DNA from: Naasia aerilata
Lineage (GTDB): Bacteria > Actinomycetota > Actinomycetes > Actinomycetales > Microbacteriaceae
NCBI RefSeq assembly: GCF_030296595.1
Contig: NZ_AP027731.1
Coordinates: 2,356,001-2,420,000 of the forward strand
DNA: 64,000 nucleotides
Direction of reading: 5' to 3'
Positions 35,889 to 45,665 of the stretch are shown piece by piece. The translations under genes were made by a program, and so were the position numbers. The notes under the pieces were generated by a model. The model was not told the DNA's origin, did no database searches, and saw only the letters and a program-made list of their open reading frames with translations. Within the stretch, counting starts at the first letter, position 1, and every line of letters starts with the position of its first letter.

Positions 35889-37367
35889 TCAGGACGCGCT
35901 GCCGTTCGACGGCGCTGTCTTGCGGCGTGCGGGCGCGGCAGCCTCGCCGACTGCAGCTCCGGCCGCCGCTCCGGCGGCGCGCGCGGTGACCAGGTCGGCG
36001 ATGTCGATGCCGACCAGGTCCTTGATCAGCTGGGTGGACGTGGCGAGCTGACCCGACACGCTCTGGCCGAGCTGGCTCGTCCCGTTCCCGTCCGAGGAGA
36101 TCACGGTCATCTGCGAGATTCCGGCGAGCGGCTCGGACGCGGCTCGGACGATCTCCGGCAGCTGTGCGATGATCTGCTGGCGCAGCAGGTCGATGGCCCG
36201 CTCCTGCAGCGCGTCCGCCTGGGCGCGCGTGGAGTCGGCCTTGGCGGCACCGGTGACGCGGATGGCGTCGGCCTCCGCCTCACCCTCCGCGCGGAGCGCC
36301 TCGGCGGCCGCGATGCGCCGGTTCCTCTCGGCGAGGCCCTCGGCCTCCGCGGCTTCGGCTGCCGCCTTGCGGGCGTCGCGTGCGGCCGTCGCGTTGGCCC
36401 GTGCGGCGGCCGCATCGGCCTCGGCGCGTGCCTGCAGGGCGTAGGCGTCGGCGTCCGCTGCGGCACGGATCTCCGCGTCGAGCTCCTGCTTGCGCAGGCC
36501 GACGCGCTTGCTCGCGGTGACCTCCTGCTGGGAGACGACCTCCTGCTGCGCGATCGCCTCGGCGAGCGGCGCGGCGGACGCGGCCTCCGCCCGGGCGCGG
36601 TCGGTCTCCTTCTGGATCTCCGCACGGCGCAGGTCCAGGCGGCGCTGCGACTCGGCGACGGCCTGGTCGGCGGCGATGCGCGCCTCCTCGGAGGCCTGCC
36701 GCGATACCGACTCGGCGATCTCGGCGACCTGCTTCACGCGCGCCGCCTCGGCACGGCCGAGGTCGCGGATGTAGCCGTTGTCGTCGTCGATCTCCTTGAT
36801 CTGCAGGGTGTCGATCTGCAGCCCCTGCACGTCGAGCGACTCGCGGACGGCCTCGAGCACCTGACCCTGCAGCGCCGACCGGTTGGTGATGATCTCCGTG
36901 ACGGTCAGCTGGCCCACGATGGAGCGCACCGAGCCGCTGAGGACCTCCTCGGTGGAGGACTCGATCTGGTCCTGCTGGTTGAGGAAGCGCTGTGCCGCCG
37001 CGCGCACCATCTCCTCCGAGCCGCCCACCTTCACGACCGCGACCGCGTTGACGCGGATGGTGATCGCGTCGCGCGTCTGGGCGGTCGCCTGCACATTGAG
37101 CTGTCGGCTGCGCAGGCTCAGCTTAAAGGCCTCGATGATCGGCTTGACGTAGACGCGGGATCCGAAGACCACGCGCTGGCCCGCGTTCTCGTCGCTCTCC
37201 GCGCCCGTCCTGCGTCCGCGCTGGCGTGAGGTGACGATGATCGCCTCGTCGGGCTTCGCCACCTTGATGCCGCGCAGCAGCGAGATGAGGACGACGAGAA
37301 GGACGACCACCACGACGGCGACCCAAAAGAGGGTGCCGATCAGGTCAGGAGAACCGAAGTTGAGCAC
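35889..37367 (-). CDS. Flotillin/SPFH-domain membrane protein
   Basis: 492 residues. One N-terminal helix (L-F-W-V-A-V-V-V-V-V-L-L-V-V), the SPFH domain (K-P-D-E-A-I-I-V-T-S-R-Q-R-G-R-R ... T-R-D-A-I-T-I-R-V-N-A-V-A), then a long Ala/Glu/Arg coiled coil (A-R-A-E-A-A-S-A-A-P-L-A-E-A) typical of YuaG/FloT flotillins. It organises membrane microdomains. Start GTG 37367. A coiled-coil membrane gene lies 47 bp upstream in the same direction. Confidence 0.92.
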   Translation of the reverse strand: MLNFGSPDLIGTLFWVAVVVVVLLVVLISLLRGIKVAKPDEAIIVTSRQRGRRTGAESDENAGQRVVFGSRVYVKPIIEAFKLSLRSRQLNVQATAQTRDAITIRVNAVAVVKVGGSEEMVRAAAQRFLNQQDQIESSTEEVLSGSVRSIVGQLTVTEIITNRSALQGQVLEAVRESLDVQGLQIDTLQIKEIDDDNGYIRDLGRAEAARVKQVAEIAESVSRQASEEARIAADQAVAESQRRLDLRRAEIQKETDRARAEAASAAPLAEAIAQQEVVSQQEVTASKRVGLRKQELDAEIRAAADADAYALQARAEADAAAARANATAARDARKAAAEAAEAEGLAERNRRIAAAEALRAEGEAEADAIRVTGAAKADSTRAQADALQERAIDLLRQQIIAQLPEIVRAASEPLAGISQMTVISSDGNGTSQLGQSVSGQLATSTQLIKDLVGIDIADLVTARAAGAAAGAAVGEAAAPARRKTAPSNGSAS

Positions 37368-37413
37368 GACCCCAGTATGTCGGAAACGGGGGCGCGGGCC
37401 AGAGCCCGAAGCT

Positions 37414-37794
37414 TCAGCGACCCTGCTTGTTCGTGTCGACGTCCGGGTCGACCTCGTCGGCCTTCCGGAACTGCTGCTCGGCCTTCGCGCGGATCTCCTC
37501 GGCCGCCGACTGCCGCTCCCTGCCTTCGCTCGCCAGGCGCTCCGCCTTGACCTGCGCGGCCTGGGCCTCCGCCTTCGCACGCTGAGCATCGGCCTGCACG
37601 CGAAGCGCCTCGGCCTCGCGCTCGCGCGCGGCGAGATCCGTCTCCTGTGCCTTCGAGCGGATGTCTCCGGCCTGGCGCCGCCCGGCCTCAACGCGCTTGG
37701 GGGCGTTGCGCTGCCGCACCAGGAAGAAGACCACGGCGGCGATGACCAGCACCACCACGATGATCACGATCGTCCAGACAACCCCTGCATCCAT
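37414..37794 (-). CDS. Membrane-anchored coiled-coil protein
   Basis: 126 residues: an N-terminal helix (W-T-I-V-I-I-V-V-V-L-V-I-A-A-V-V-F-F-L-V) followed by a charged coiled coil of Ala/Glu/Arg/Gln (A-R-E-R-E-A-E-A-L-R-V-Q-A-D-A-Q-R). Composition matches the flotillin coiled coil downstream, suggesting they work together; this is inference. Confidence 0.75.
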   Translation of the reverse strand: MDAGVVWTIVIIVVVLVIAAVVFFLVRQRNAPKRVEAGRRQAGDIRSKAQETDLAAREREAEALRVQADAQRAKAEAQAAQVKAERLASEGRERQSAAEEIRAKAEQQFRKADEVDPDVDTNKQGR

Positions 37795-37888
37795 GATTGC
37801 TCCAGCCTCTCGAAGGCCTTCAGTATGGCCCGGGCGCTCTGGCCGACGATCGACCTTGACCCCGGCCGTCGACAGGGAGTAACGGTGC

Positions 37889-39283
37889 TCAGTCGGGGAA
37901 GCGGGGGCGCGGGTTCGGTCGCGGATGCAGAGCGACCACATCCTCGGACCAGCGGTCCAGCAGCGCGGAGAGCCGCGCGGCGTCGGCCGGGCGCTCCGCG
38001 CTCAGGTCGTCGGTCTCCCCGATGTCGGCGTCCAGGTCGAACAGCGCCTCCCGGCCGTCCTCGAACCAGCGCACGAGCTTCAGAGCGCCCTCCCGGACGG
38101 CGGCGCCCGGTGTCCCGCCCTGGTTGGAGTAGTGCGGATAGTGCCAGAAGAGGGGCCCGCGCTCGGTCGGCTCCCCGGCCCAGGCGGGCAGGACATCCAC
38201 CCCGTCCACGTGCTGCTCCGGGATCGGCTCGAGACCCGCCGCGCTCAGCAGCGTCGGATAGAGGTCGGGCGAGCTGAACAGCGCGTCGGACACCGCTCCC
38301 TCGGGCAGACGGCCCGGCCAGGAGGCGAGGAAGGGGACGCGCACGCCGCCGTCCTGCACCCAGCCCTTGCCCTCCGCGAGGGGCGCGTTCGACGTGGGGG
38401 AGCCCTCGGCCGTGGCGAGGCCGCCGTTGTCCGAGGTGAAGATCACCAGGGTGTCCTCCCGGTGCCCGGACTCCTCGAGGGCCGCGAGCAGCCGTCCGAC
38501 ATTCGCGTCCAGGTTCTCGATCATCGCGGCGTACACGGGATGCGACTGGTACCGGCGGCGCTCGACGTGCTGACCGGCCAGGTGCCAGGCGGGCTGCGGT
38601 TCGCCCTGCGCCAGAGGCTCACGTTCGAGGCCGAGCCGGTCCGCCTTCTCCTCGTACTTCGCCACCAGTTCCGCGGGCGCCTCGAGCGGGATGTGCACCG
38701 TGTAGTGCCACAGGTTGAGGAAGAAGGGCTCGCTCCCTGCGCCGCGGATCAGCGCGATCGCCTCGTCGGTGAGCCGGTCGGTCAGGTACTCGCCGTCCGG
38801 TCCGTCCTCGAGCGTCGGGATGCCGTACGGGCTCCAGTAGGTGTGCGGCGAGCCCATGTTGCAGCCGCCGAGATTCACGTCGAAGCCGTGGCGCTCCGGC
38901 CAGTGCTGGGTCGAGCCGAGGTGCCACTTGCCGACGTGCCAGGTGCGGTAGCCGCCCGCACGCAGGGCGCGAGCCAGCGAGTACTCGTTCTCGGGCAGCC
39001 CGTGGAAGTAGGGGACGTCCTGGAGGCGCCCGACGCTCTGGCCGCCGATGTACTGCGTGATGCCGACGCGCGCCGGGTACTTCCCGGTCATCAGGCTCGC
39101 TCGGCTGGGGGAGCAGACGGGGGCGGCGGCATACGCCTGCCGGAAGCGGACGCCGCGCGCGGCGAGGGCGTCGAGCTCGGGCGTCTCGTAGAACGGGGAG
39201 CCGGCGGAGCCGAGGTCGCGCCAGCCGAGGTCGTCGACGACGATCAGCACGATGTTGGGCCGGCGGCCGCCCTCGTCAGTCAT
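37889..39283 (-). CDS. Sulfatase
   Basis: 464 residues of the alkaline phosphatase superfamily. The formylglycine motif Cys57-Ser-Pro59-Ser-Arg61 is intact, with the metal Asp pair at 17-18 (V-V-D-D-L-G-W) and later I-F-T-S-D-N-G-G. No signal peptide is seen, so it may be cytoplasmic or exported without one. An FGE/sulfatase-modifying gene is not in the window. The substrate is unknown. Confidence 0.93.
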   Translation of the reverse strand: MTDEGGRRPNIVLIVVDDLGWRDLGSAGSPFYETPELDALAARGVRFRQAYAAAPVCSPSRASLMTGKYPARVGITQYIGGQSVGRLQDVPYFHGLPENEYSLARALRAGGYRTWHVGKWHLGSTQHWPERHGFDVNLGGCNMGSPHTYWSPYGIPTLEDGPDGEYLTDRLTDEAIALIRGAGSEPFFLNLWHYTVHIPLEAPAELVAKYEEKADRLGLEREPLAQGEPQPAWHLAGQHVERRRYQSHPVYAAMIENLDANVGRLLAALEESGHREDTLVIFTSDNGGLATAEGSPTSNAPLAEGKGWVQDGGVRVPFLASWPGRLPEGAVSDALFSSPDLYPTLLSAAGLEPIPEQHVDGVDVLPAWAGEPTERGPLFWHYPHYSNQGGTPGAAVREGALKLVRWFEDGREALFDLDADIGETDDLSAERPADAARLSALLDRWSEDVVALHPRPNPRPRFPD

Positions 39284-39326
39284 GCCGCCCGGTGCATGCG
39301 GGGGAGCGGACCGCGCGGCATGGCGG

Positions 39327-39686
39327 TCACTCTATCCGCGCGGCGTCCTCCAGGACGGCGGTGGACGCGCTCGCGTCGTCCATCGAGTTCGCGACCTCGA
39401 GGAGGACATCGGCGTGGCAGGGGCGGTCGAGCGGGCACCAGCACGCGAGGTTCTGGCCGCGGAGCTGGCGCCGGACATCGTCGACCGTGATGTCGAGCCG
39501 GTTCTCGAGCAGCGCCTCCCGGAACTCGGCGACCGCGCGCTCGCGGTTGGCGACGCCGTCCTCGCCGATCAGGAAGGGATTGCGCCACCGGGTCTGGCCG
39601 GACACGAGCACGGCGGGCTCCGAGCTGCGGCGGGTGGTGCGGGAGTACTGCAGGCGCATGGGCGTGGGCAGGGCGGCGTCGGTCAT
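39327..39686 (-). CDS. DUF4326 protein
   Basis: 119 residues, with the family block L-A-C-W-C-P-L-D-R-P-C-H-A-D-V-L-L-E and W-R-N-P-F. The Cys-x-Cys...Cys-His cluster could bind a metal. Function unknown. It lies 43 bp upstream of the sulfatase start on the same strand. The 290 bp ahead of it hold no gene. Confidence 0.85.
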   Translation of the reverse strand: MTDAALPTPMRLQYSRTTRRSSEPAVLVSGQTRWRNPFLIGEDGVANRERAVAEFREALLENRLDITVDDVRRQLRGQNLACWCPLDRPCHADVLLEVANSMDDASASTAVLEDAARIE

Positions 39687-39978
39687 CGGGGTCCTTTCGG
39701 GGTGCCGCGGAGGGCGGCGGGGCGGTCGTCGCCCGGGGCGGCGTGCTCACCGATGCGGAGGTCGAGGTCCGGGGAGCGCCGCTGTGCAGCTGCGGCGGGT
39801 GCGCCGCGGCTCAGCGCCCCCGATGCTACGGCACCCCGTGGTCTCGCCGGCCGAACGCCCTCGGAAGGGGGCGCGGTACGTCTCCGGCGGCTCCTGCGGC
39901 GGAACGAGGACCGGGCGCGCCCGGCGCGACACGCGGAACGTGTCGACGCGGGCCGTCCCCCTTCTGGTCGGCCACTAT

Positions 39979-41855
39979 GTGGACGTGACTACCCCTCCCT
40001 GCGCGAGCGCTCGCGCTACTGGTTCGACGGCGTGATGGCGAAGGGCACCGTGGCCCTGATGGGTCTCCTGGCCCTCGCGACGGTCGTCTTCATCGCGCTC
40101 ATCGCGCTCGTCGTCTCGCTCTTCCACCTCTTCCCCGACGACGGCTCGCCCGACTTCTGGGAGGTCCTCTGGGGCAACCTCATGCGCACGCTCGACAGCG
40201 GCACGATGGGCGGCGACACGGGCTGGGGCTTCCGGACCGCGATGCTCGTCGTCACGATCGGCGGCGTCATCATCGTGGCGAGCCTCATCGGCATCATCTC
40301 GAGCGCCTTCGACTCCAAGGTCGAGGACCTCCGCAAGGGACGCTCGAAGGTCCTGGAGACCGATCACACCCTGATCCTCGGCTGGAGCTCGAAGGTGTTC
40401 CCGATCATCTCCGAGATCTGCATCGCGAACGAGTCCCGGCGCAGGGCAACCATCGTCGTCCTCGCCGACCGGGACAAGGTCGAGATGGAGGACGAGCTGC
40501 GCGCTCAGATCGAGAAGCCCGGGCGCACGCGCATCGTCGTGCGCAGCGGCGACCCGATGAACCTGGCGGACCTCGAGATCGCGAGCCCGCACACGGCGCG
40601 AAGCATCGTGGTGCTGGCTCCCGAGGACAGCGCCGACCCTGACTCCGTCGTGATCAAGACGACGCTCGCGCTCACCAACAACCCGCGTCGCAAGGAGGAG
40701 CCGTACCACGTGGTGGGCGAGATCCGGGACCCGGCGAACCTCGAGGCGGCGCGGCTGGTGGGCAAGGACGAGGCGCACTGGGTGCTCGCGAGCGAGCTGA
40801 TCAGCCGGATCACGGTGCAGAGCTGCCGGCAGAGCGGGCTCAGCGTCGTCTACACCGAGCTGCTCGACTTCGACGGGGACGAGATCTACTTCACCACCGA
40901 GCCGTCGCTCGTGGGCCGCACCTACTTCGACGCCCAGCTCGCCTACCCGGAATGCTCGGTCATCGGCATGGTGAAGGGCGGCACGGTGCAGCTGAACCCT
41001 GCCGCCGACGCTCCGTACGAGGAGGGCGACCAGCTCATCCTCATCGCCGAGGACGACAGCCTGATCAGGACGGGAGCGCCGGGCGCCGTCGAGCAGGCCG
41101 CGATCGGCGTGGCTCCTCGGCCGGACAGCGTGCCCGAGCACACCCTCGTGCTCGGCTACAACGCCGGGCTGCACACGATCCTCGGTGAGCTGAGCGAGTA
41201 CGTCGCCCCCGGCTCAACGGTCCTCATCGTCGCCGACATGGAGGAGCCGCTGCTCGAGGCGTTCCCCGGCATGGACGTGCGCTTCCGGCGCGGGGACACG
41301 ACCAGCCGCGCGGTCCTGGAGCGCCTCGGCGTCGCCGACTTCGACCACATCATCGTGCTCGCCTACAAGGAGATCCTCGACGCGCATCGGGCCGACGCGA
41401 AGACGCTCATCACGCTGCTCCACCTGCGCGACATGGCCGACCGGGCCGGCACCGACTTCGCCGTCGTCAGCGAGATGGTGGACGACGCCAACCGGGAGCT
41501 GGCCGAGGTCACGCGCGCCGACGACTTCATCGTCAGCGACAAGCTCATCAGCCTGATCCTGTCGCAGACCTCGGAGAACCGGCAGCTCACCGATGTGTTC
41601 AGGACCCTGTTCTCCAGCGAGGGCAGCGAGATCTACCTGCGTCCCGCGCACAGCTACGTCCGGCCCGGCGCGGACGTCGACTTCTACACCGTGCTCGAGG
41701 CCGCACGCCGCCGCGGGGAGACGGCCATCGGCTACCGCATCGCGGACCTCGCGCGCAGCAGCGAGCACGCCTACGGCGTCACCGTGAATCCGAAGAAGGC
41801 CGCGCGCCGGAGCTTCGGGGCCGAGGACAAGATCATCGTCCTCGCGGACGCGTAG
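39979..41855 (+). CDS. CASTOR/POLLUX-like ion channel protein (one missing base near start)
   Basis: About 625 residues: two membrane helices with a P-loop-like segment between (F-W-E-V-L-W-G-N-L-M-R-T-L-D-S-G-T-M-G), then two RCK-like Rossmann domains (D-H-T-L-I-L-G-W-S-S-K-V and H-T-L-V-L-G-Y-N-A-G) as in CASTOR/POLLUX and related bacterial channels. As written the start region is out of frame. Adding one C to the run at 39992-39995 links GTG 39979 (V-D-V-T-T-P-S-L-R-E-R-S-R-Y-W) to the helices. The start is therefore inferred. Confidence 0.82.
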
Positions 41856-41919
41856 CAGCACAGACGCCCGGCAGCGCAAACGAAGCAGCAGCCCGGGCGC
41901 CTAACGGCGCAGACAAGAG

Positions 41920-41953
41920 GAAGGGCCCCAGCACCGAGGTGCTGGGGCCCTTC
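41920..41953. terminator. Bidirectional terminator between the channel and PRC-barrel genes
   Basis: Perfect 16-bp arms (GAAGGGCCCCAGCACC and complement) with a 2-nt loop, followed by TTCG. It serves both convergent genes. Confidence 0.9.
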
Positions 41954-41970
41954 TTCGCGGATGGCGGGAC

Positions 41971-42813
41971 TCAGATGCGGTCCGTGCGCCGCGTGGTGTT
42001 CGTGGTGCCGTCGTCCTCGAGCTCGATCTGCTCCTTGCGGACCTCGCCGCTGACAGCCTGGTTCTCGGTCACGACCTCCTTGTCGAGGCGCACGCGCTCG
42101 ACCGGGGTGGCCTCCTTGGTGACGACGGGGCGCTCCTCGCTGAGGATCACCTCGTGCTCCTCCTCGCTGATGGCGGGGCCGTCGAGCGCGTCGCCGATGT
42201 TGGCGTCGGTGATCGGCTCGCGCTCGAGGCGCACCTCTTCGCGCTCGACCGGAACGGTGACCGTCTGGTTCTCGGTCACGACGTACTTGCGGAGGCGGGC
42301 GCGGCCCGTCTGGACGCGCTCCGTGCCCACGTTGAGGTGCTCCTCGGAGCGCGTCATGGCGCTGTCCGTGGTGGGGCCGGAGGTGTCGTAGCCGACCGTG
42401 CCGGCGCTCGACGTGGTGTCGGTCCTGCCGGCGAACTCGGTGCCGGTGTAGTCGGTGCCGGCGGCGTAGTCGTTGGTGCCGCTGTGGGTCGTCGTCTCAC
42501 CAGCGCCGATGCCGTAGTAGCGGTAGAGCTGGTCCTCTTCCTCGGGGCTGAGCGCGCCATCGGTGTCGATGCGCGGCGCGTCCTTGACCATGTGCTTGTC
42601 GAACCCGACGCGGATGGTGTCGCCCTCGGCGGTCGCCGCGTCCAGCGGCACGAAGCTCTCGGACGTGCCGAAGAGGCCCGTCTTCACGGTGACCCAGCTG
42701 GGGTGCCCGTCGGTCGCGTCGACGTAGACCTGTCCCACGGTGCCGATCTTGTCGCCGTCCGTGCCGTACACGGTTGCGCCGTTCAAGCTCTCGACGTTCT
42801 CGGTGCCAATCAT
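41971..42813 (-). CDS. PRC-barrel and DUF2382 (YsnF-like) stress protein
   Basis: 280 residues. An N-terminal PRC-barrel (G-A-T-V-Y-G-T-D-G-D-K-I-G-T-V-G-Q-V-Y-V-D) is joined by a Thr/Gly/Asp-rich linker (~residues 105-160) to a DUF2382 domain rich in Glu/Arg/Val (V-P-V-E-R-E-E-V-R-L-E-R-E-P-I and E-V-V-T-E-N-Q-A-V). Such proteins are stress-induced in actinobacteria and Bacillus YsnF; mechanism unknown. Ribosome site GAGGAG before the ATG at 42813. Confidence 0.9.
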   Translation of the reverse strand: MIGTENVESLNGATVYGTDGDKIGTVGQVYVDATDGHPSWVTVKTGLFGTSESFVPLDAATAEGDTIRVGFDKHMVKDAPRIDTDGALSPEEEDQLYRYYGIGAGETTTHSGTNDYAAGTDYTGTEFAGRTDTTSSAGTVGYDTSGPTTDSAMTRSEEHLNVGTERVQTGRARLRKYVVTENQTVTVPVEREEVRLEREPITDANIGDALDGPAISEEEHEVILSEERPVVTKEATPVERVRLDKEVVTENQAVSGEVRKEQIELEDDGTTNTTRRTDRI

Positions 42814-42995
42814 GTGTAGCTCCTCACTTGTCGTCTGCGGGCGCCCTGATCCGGCCGCCCAGATCGACGCTAGCGAGGACACGCGGGGGCGTCATTGGGG
42901 CTCGACGCCTCCCGCCGGGAGGGGTTACAAGCAGTCGAATCCGTGCGCTCCCAGGTTCCTCAGAGGCGCTCCCCAGGTGGCCGCCGCCGCTCTCC

Positions 42996-43670
42996 TCACA
43001 GGGGCTCGATCAGCTGCGGCCCGTCGTTGCGGACGGAGTTCACCGCCCGGCTCACCTCGAAGTGGGTGAGCTGCTCGGCCACCGCGGCCGAGGACCGATC
43101 GAGGAGATGCAGGAGGTCGTCGGGGGAGAGGTCGCCGTCCAGCCAGTCGCCGAAGGCATCGGGGGTGAGGCATGCAGGCATGCGGTCGTGCACCTCCCCG
43201 GGGGCGACGTGGGCATCCCGCGTGATGACCGCCATGGACAGGCGCCAGCGGTCGGGATCGTCCTCGGGCTTGGTGGGGTCCGGCCAGACGCCGAGCACCC
43301 CGGCCATGGCCAGCGCGCCGTTCGGCTCGTGGATGAAGTGCGGCTGCTTGCCGGTGGGCGTGACGGTCCACTCGTAGTAGCCCAGGGCCGGCACGATGCA
43401 GCGCGAGGTGGCGAAGGCGCGGCGCCACATGCCGCTCGTGGCCACCGTCTCGATCCGGGCATTGATGGGGCGCTTCTTCTTCTCGTCCATCCAGGCCGCG
43501 CGGAACCCCCACGAGGCGGGAACCAGGCTCTTCTCGCCGTGGCGCTCCCGCACCACCGGCACCGACTCCGTGGGCGCGACGTTGTAGTCGTCGGGCAGGT
43601 CCTCGAAGTCGCCCAGCAGGTCGGGCAGGAGATCGGTGACCGCCTTCGTCACCACATAGCGACCGCACAT
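42996..43670 (-). CDS. SRAP-domain protein (YedK/HMCES family)
   Basis: 224 residues. It shields abasic sites in single-stranded DNA by forming a covalent link through Cys2. The catalytic set is present: M-C-G-R at the start, N-A-R-I-E-T in the middle, G-Y-Y-E-W, and H-D-R-M-P near residue 160. Start ATG 43670 is fixed by the required Cys2. Confidence 0.95.
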   Translation of the reverse strand: MCGRYVVTKAVTDLLPDLLGDFEDLPDDYNVAPTESVPVVRERHGEKSLVPASWGFRAAWMDEKKKRPINARIETVATSGMWRRAFATSRCIVPALGYYEWTVTPTGKQPHFIHEPNGALAMAGVLGVWPDPTKPEDDPDRWRLSMAVITRDAHVAPGEVHDRMPACLTPDAFGDWLDGDLSPDDLLHLLDRSSAAVAEQLTHFEVSRAVNSVRNDGPQLIEPL

Positions 43671-43819
43671 GCGGACATCCTTTCAGTGACCTCCGACCGG
43701 CGGCCAGATTGCGCCGCGATCTGGGGGAGGCCGGGACGGCTGCTCCGGCGATTCCGCCGCCCCCGGGTGGGGCGCGTCCTGTAGGCTGGGCCAGTTCTGG
43801 TTCTTGAGTTTGGGCGGTC

Positions 43820-44140
43820 ATGGGAAAGCTTTACTACGGCGACGATGACCTCGGCATCGACATGGACGACCGCCTGCTGGCGCACGTGAAGATGGCCATC
43901 GTCGCCAAGCTTCGTCGTGACGAGAAGTTCACCTTCTCCTGGCAGCACGGCGTCGAGGGTGGCGGCGGTCGCAGCACGATCTGGATCCACCCCTCCATCC
44001 CGCTGCGCTTCAAGTTCGACGGCAGCCGGCAGCCGGTGCTCAACCGCGCGTGGATCGAGGCGCTCCTGCTCTCGGCGAACAGCACGGGCGGCCTTCAGCT
44101 GATCCCGGAGCCGACTCCCGAGGACGCTCAGCGCTCCTAG
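43820..44140 (+). CDS. Short conserved Microbacteriaceae protein (DUF7882-like)
   Basis: 106 residues, starting M-G-K-L-Y-Y-G and containing F-T-F-S-W-Q-H-G-V-E-G-G-G-G-R-S-T-I-W-I-H-P-S-I-P-L-R-F. Proteins like this are often misnamed ATP-dependent DNA ligase; the ligase motifs are absent. Function unknown. A TAGGCT box lies 30 nt upstream. Confidence 0.75.
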   Translation: MGKLYYGDDDLGIDMDDRLLAHVKMAIVAKLRRDEKFTFSWQHGVEGGGGRSTIWIHPSIPLRFKFDGSRQPVLNRAWIEALLLSANSTGGLQLIPEPTPEDAQRS

Positions 44141-44155
44141 GCGTCCCTGCTCGAT

Positions 44156-44190
44156 CGAAGCGCCCGCACCCTCCCGGTGCGGGCGCTTCG
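44156..44190 (+). terminator. Terminator after the DUF7882-like gene
   Basis: CGAAGCGCCCGCACC and its complement form a 15-bp stem with a 5-nt loop. Confidence 0.85.
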
Positions 44191-44281
44191 TCGTGCGCGG
44201 GCCGGATTCGCTCCATCGGGAACCGGTCCTGCTCGCCGCGCATTCCCTGAGCGGTCCTCATTGATGCGCGCGTGACTATAG

Positions 44282-44331
44282 CCACCCGCCCCGATTCCCG
44301 CGACCCATTGATCGCCCATTGGGGCGGGTGG
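44282..44331. promoter_or_regulatory. Dyad ahead of the phasin-like gene
   Basis: CCACCCGCCCC (44282-44292) and GGGGCGGGTGG (44321-44331) are perfect inverted repeats 28 nt apart, directly followed by GAAACGTCGTTAAC. It may be an operator or part of a stress-sigma promoter; it could also be an intrinsic hairpin. Confidence 0.4.
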
Positions 44332-44401
44332 AAACGTCGTTAACTCCACAGCGATGCGCCCGGGACCGTCCCGGGTGCACCAGCACTGGAAGGGATGACA
44401 C

Positions 44402-45198
44402 ATGTCGAACAGTTACCCAGTGAACCCCCGTCCACGGACATCACCGCGGACGCTGTCGTGGTCGAGCCGCTGACCGCGGACCCGGTCGGATCGTCGTCCA
44501 CCGGTTCTTCCGGCAAGGCGGGCGCGGCGAAGGAGCAGGCCGGCCAGGTGGCGCAGGGCGCCGCTGACGCAGGCAAGCACGTCGCCGGCGTGGCGAAGGA
44601 CGAGGCGGCGAACGTCGCGTCCGAGGCCAAGACCCAGGTCAAGCAGGTCGCCTCCGAGACCAAGAACCAGGCGCGCGATCTGCTCAACCAGACGACGAGC
44701 CAGGTGAAGGAGCAGGCGTCGACCCAGCAGCAGAAGGCTGCGAGCGGCATCCGCACCATCAGCGACCAGCTCCGCGGCATGTCCTCGAACGCCGAGAGCG
44801 GCGTCGCCCAGGACCTCGTCGGACAGGCGGCTTCCCGCCTCGAGGGCGTCGCCTCCTGGCTCGAGGTCCGCGAGCCCGGTGACCTCCTCGACGAGGTGCG
44901 CTACTTCGCCGCCCGCCGTCCTGGCACGTTCATCGCGATCGCCGCGGTGGCCGGCGTCGTCGCAGGCCGCCTCACGCGTGGCGTGATCGGCGCGGTCAAG
45001 GACGACAAGGAGGCGGAGGCCGCGACCTCCACCACCGGCTACGAGACGGGCTACGAGACCACCGGCTACGTCGCTCCCACCTCGTACACCACCACCTCCA
45101 CGCTCGGCGACGTCAACAGCGAGTTCGACCCGCAGTACGGCGTCAACGAGTACGGAACGGGCCTCGGCGGCTCCGCTACCGGGGACGTGCGCCCATGA
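44402..45198 (+). CDS. Phasin-like helical protein with a C-terminal membrane segment (one missing base near start)
   Basis: 265 residues, mostly an Ala/Gln/Lys/Glu amphipathic helix (residues ~45-130) with one hydrophobic stretch (T-F-I-A-I-A-A-V-A-G-V-V-A-G) and a Tyr/Thr/Gly-rich tail. The ribosome site GGAAGGG (44388-44394) fits the ATG at 44402, not 44395. From 44402 the frame joins only after adding one C to the run at 44425-44429 (M-S-N-S-Y-P-V-N-P-P-S-T-D-I-T). The uncorrected ORF starts at 44395. Function unknown. Overlaps the next gene by 4 nt. Confidence 0.7.
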
Positions 45199-45665
45199 CC
45201 TTCGACCCCACTTCCTCGGAGAGAGTGGCTGCCACCGCCGTCGGCGGCGGCGACCAGCACACTCCCTCCGAGCAGCGCGCGGCCAACACCTCCTTCGGTG
45301 AGCTGTTCGGTCAGGTCACCAAGGACATGTCGACCCTGATCCGTCAGGAGGTCGACCTCGCGAAGGCCGAGCTCAAGCAGTCGGCATCACGGGCGGGCGC
45401 GGGCGCCGGCTTCCTCGGTGGCGCGGGATACGCCGGCCTCATGGCCGTCTTCTTCCTGTCCGTCGCCCTCTGGTGGGGCATCGGTGCGCTGATCGACAAC
45501 CTGGGCTGGTCGGCGGTCATCGTCGCCATCATCTGGGCCATCATCGGCGCGATCCTCTACTCCATGGGCCGCAAGAAGCTCAAGGAAGTCCAGGGTGTGC
45601 CGAAGACCGCCGATTCACTGAAGAAGCTTCCGGACACGTTCAAGAGGAATGAGGAGAACAAATGA
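45195..45665 (+). CDS. Actinobacterial Holin-X (Phage_holin_3_6) family membrane protein
   Basis: 156 residues with two close hydrophobic helices (A-G-L-M-A-V-F-F-L-S-V-A-L-W-W and V-I-V-A-I-I-W-A-I-I-G-A-I-L-Y) after a helix L-I-R-Q-E-V-D-L-A-K-A-E-L-K-Q. Despite the name, these chromosomal proteins are not linked to phage lysis. It overlaps both neighbours by 4 nt (ATGA), so the run is an operon. Confidence 0.88.
   Translation: MTFDPTSSERVAATAVGGGDQHTPSEQRAANTSFGELFGQVTKDMSTLIRQEVDLAKAELKQSASRAGAGAGFLGGAGYAGLMAVFFLSVALWWGIGALIDNLGWSAVIVAIIWAIIGAILYSMGRKKLKEVQGVPKTADSLKKLPDTFKRNEENK

Noticed and set aside
39280..39978. Small genes in the gap before the channel gene
   Set aside because: Frames are Arg/Pro-rich with no start signals; nothing protein-like is seen.
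45195..45665. Prophage region because of a holin gene
   Set aside because: Holin-X proteins are chromosomal in actinobacteria and no phage structural, lysis or integrase gene is near.
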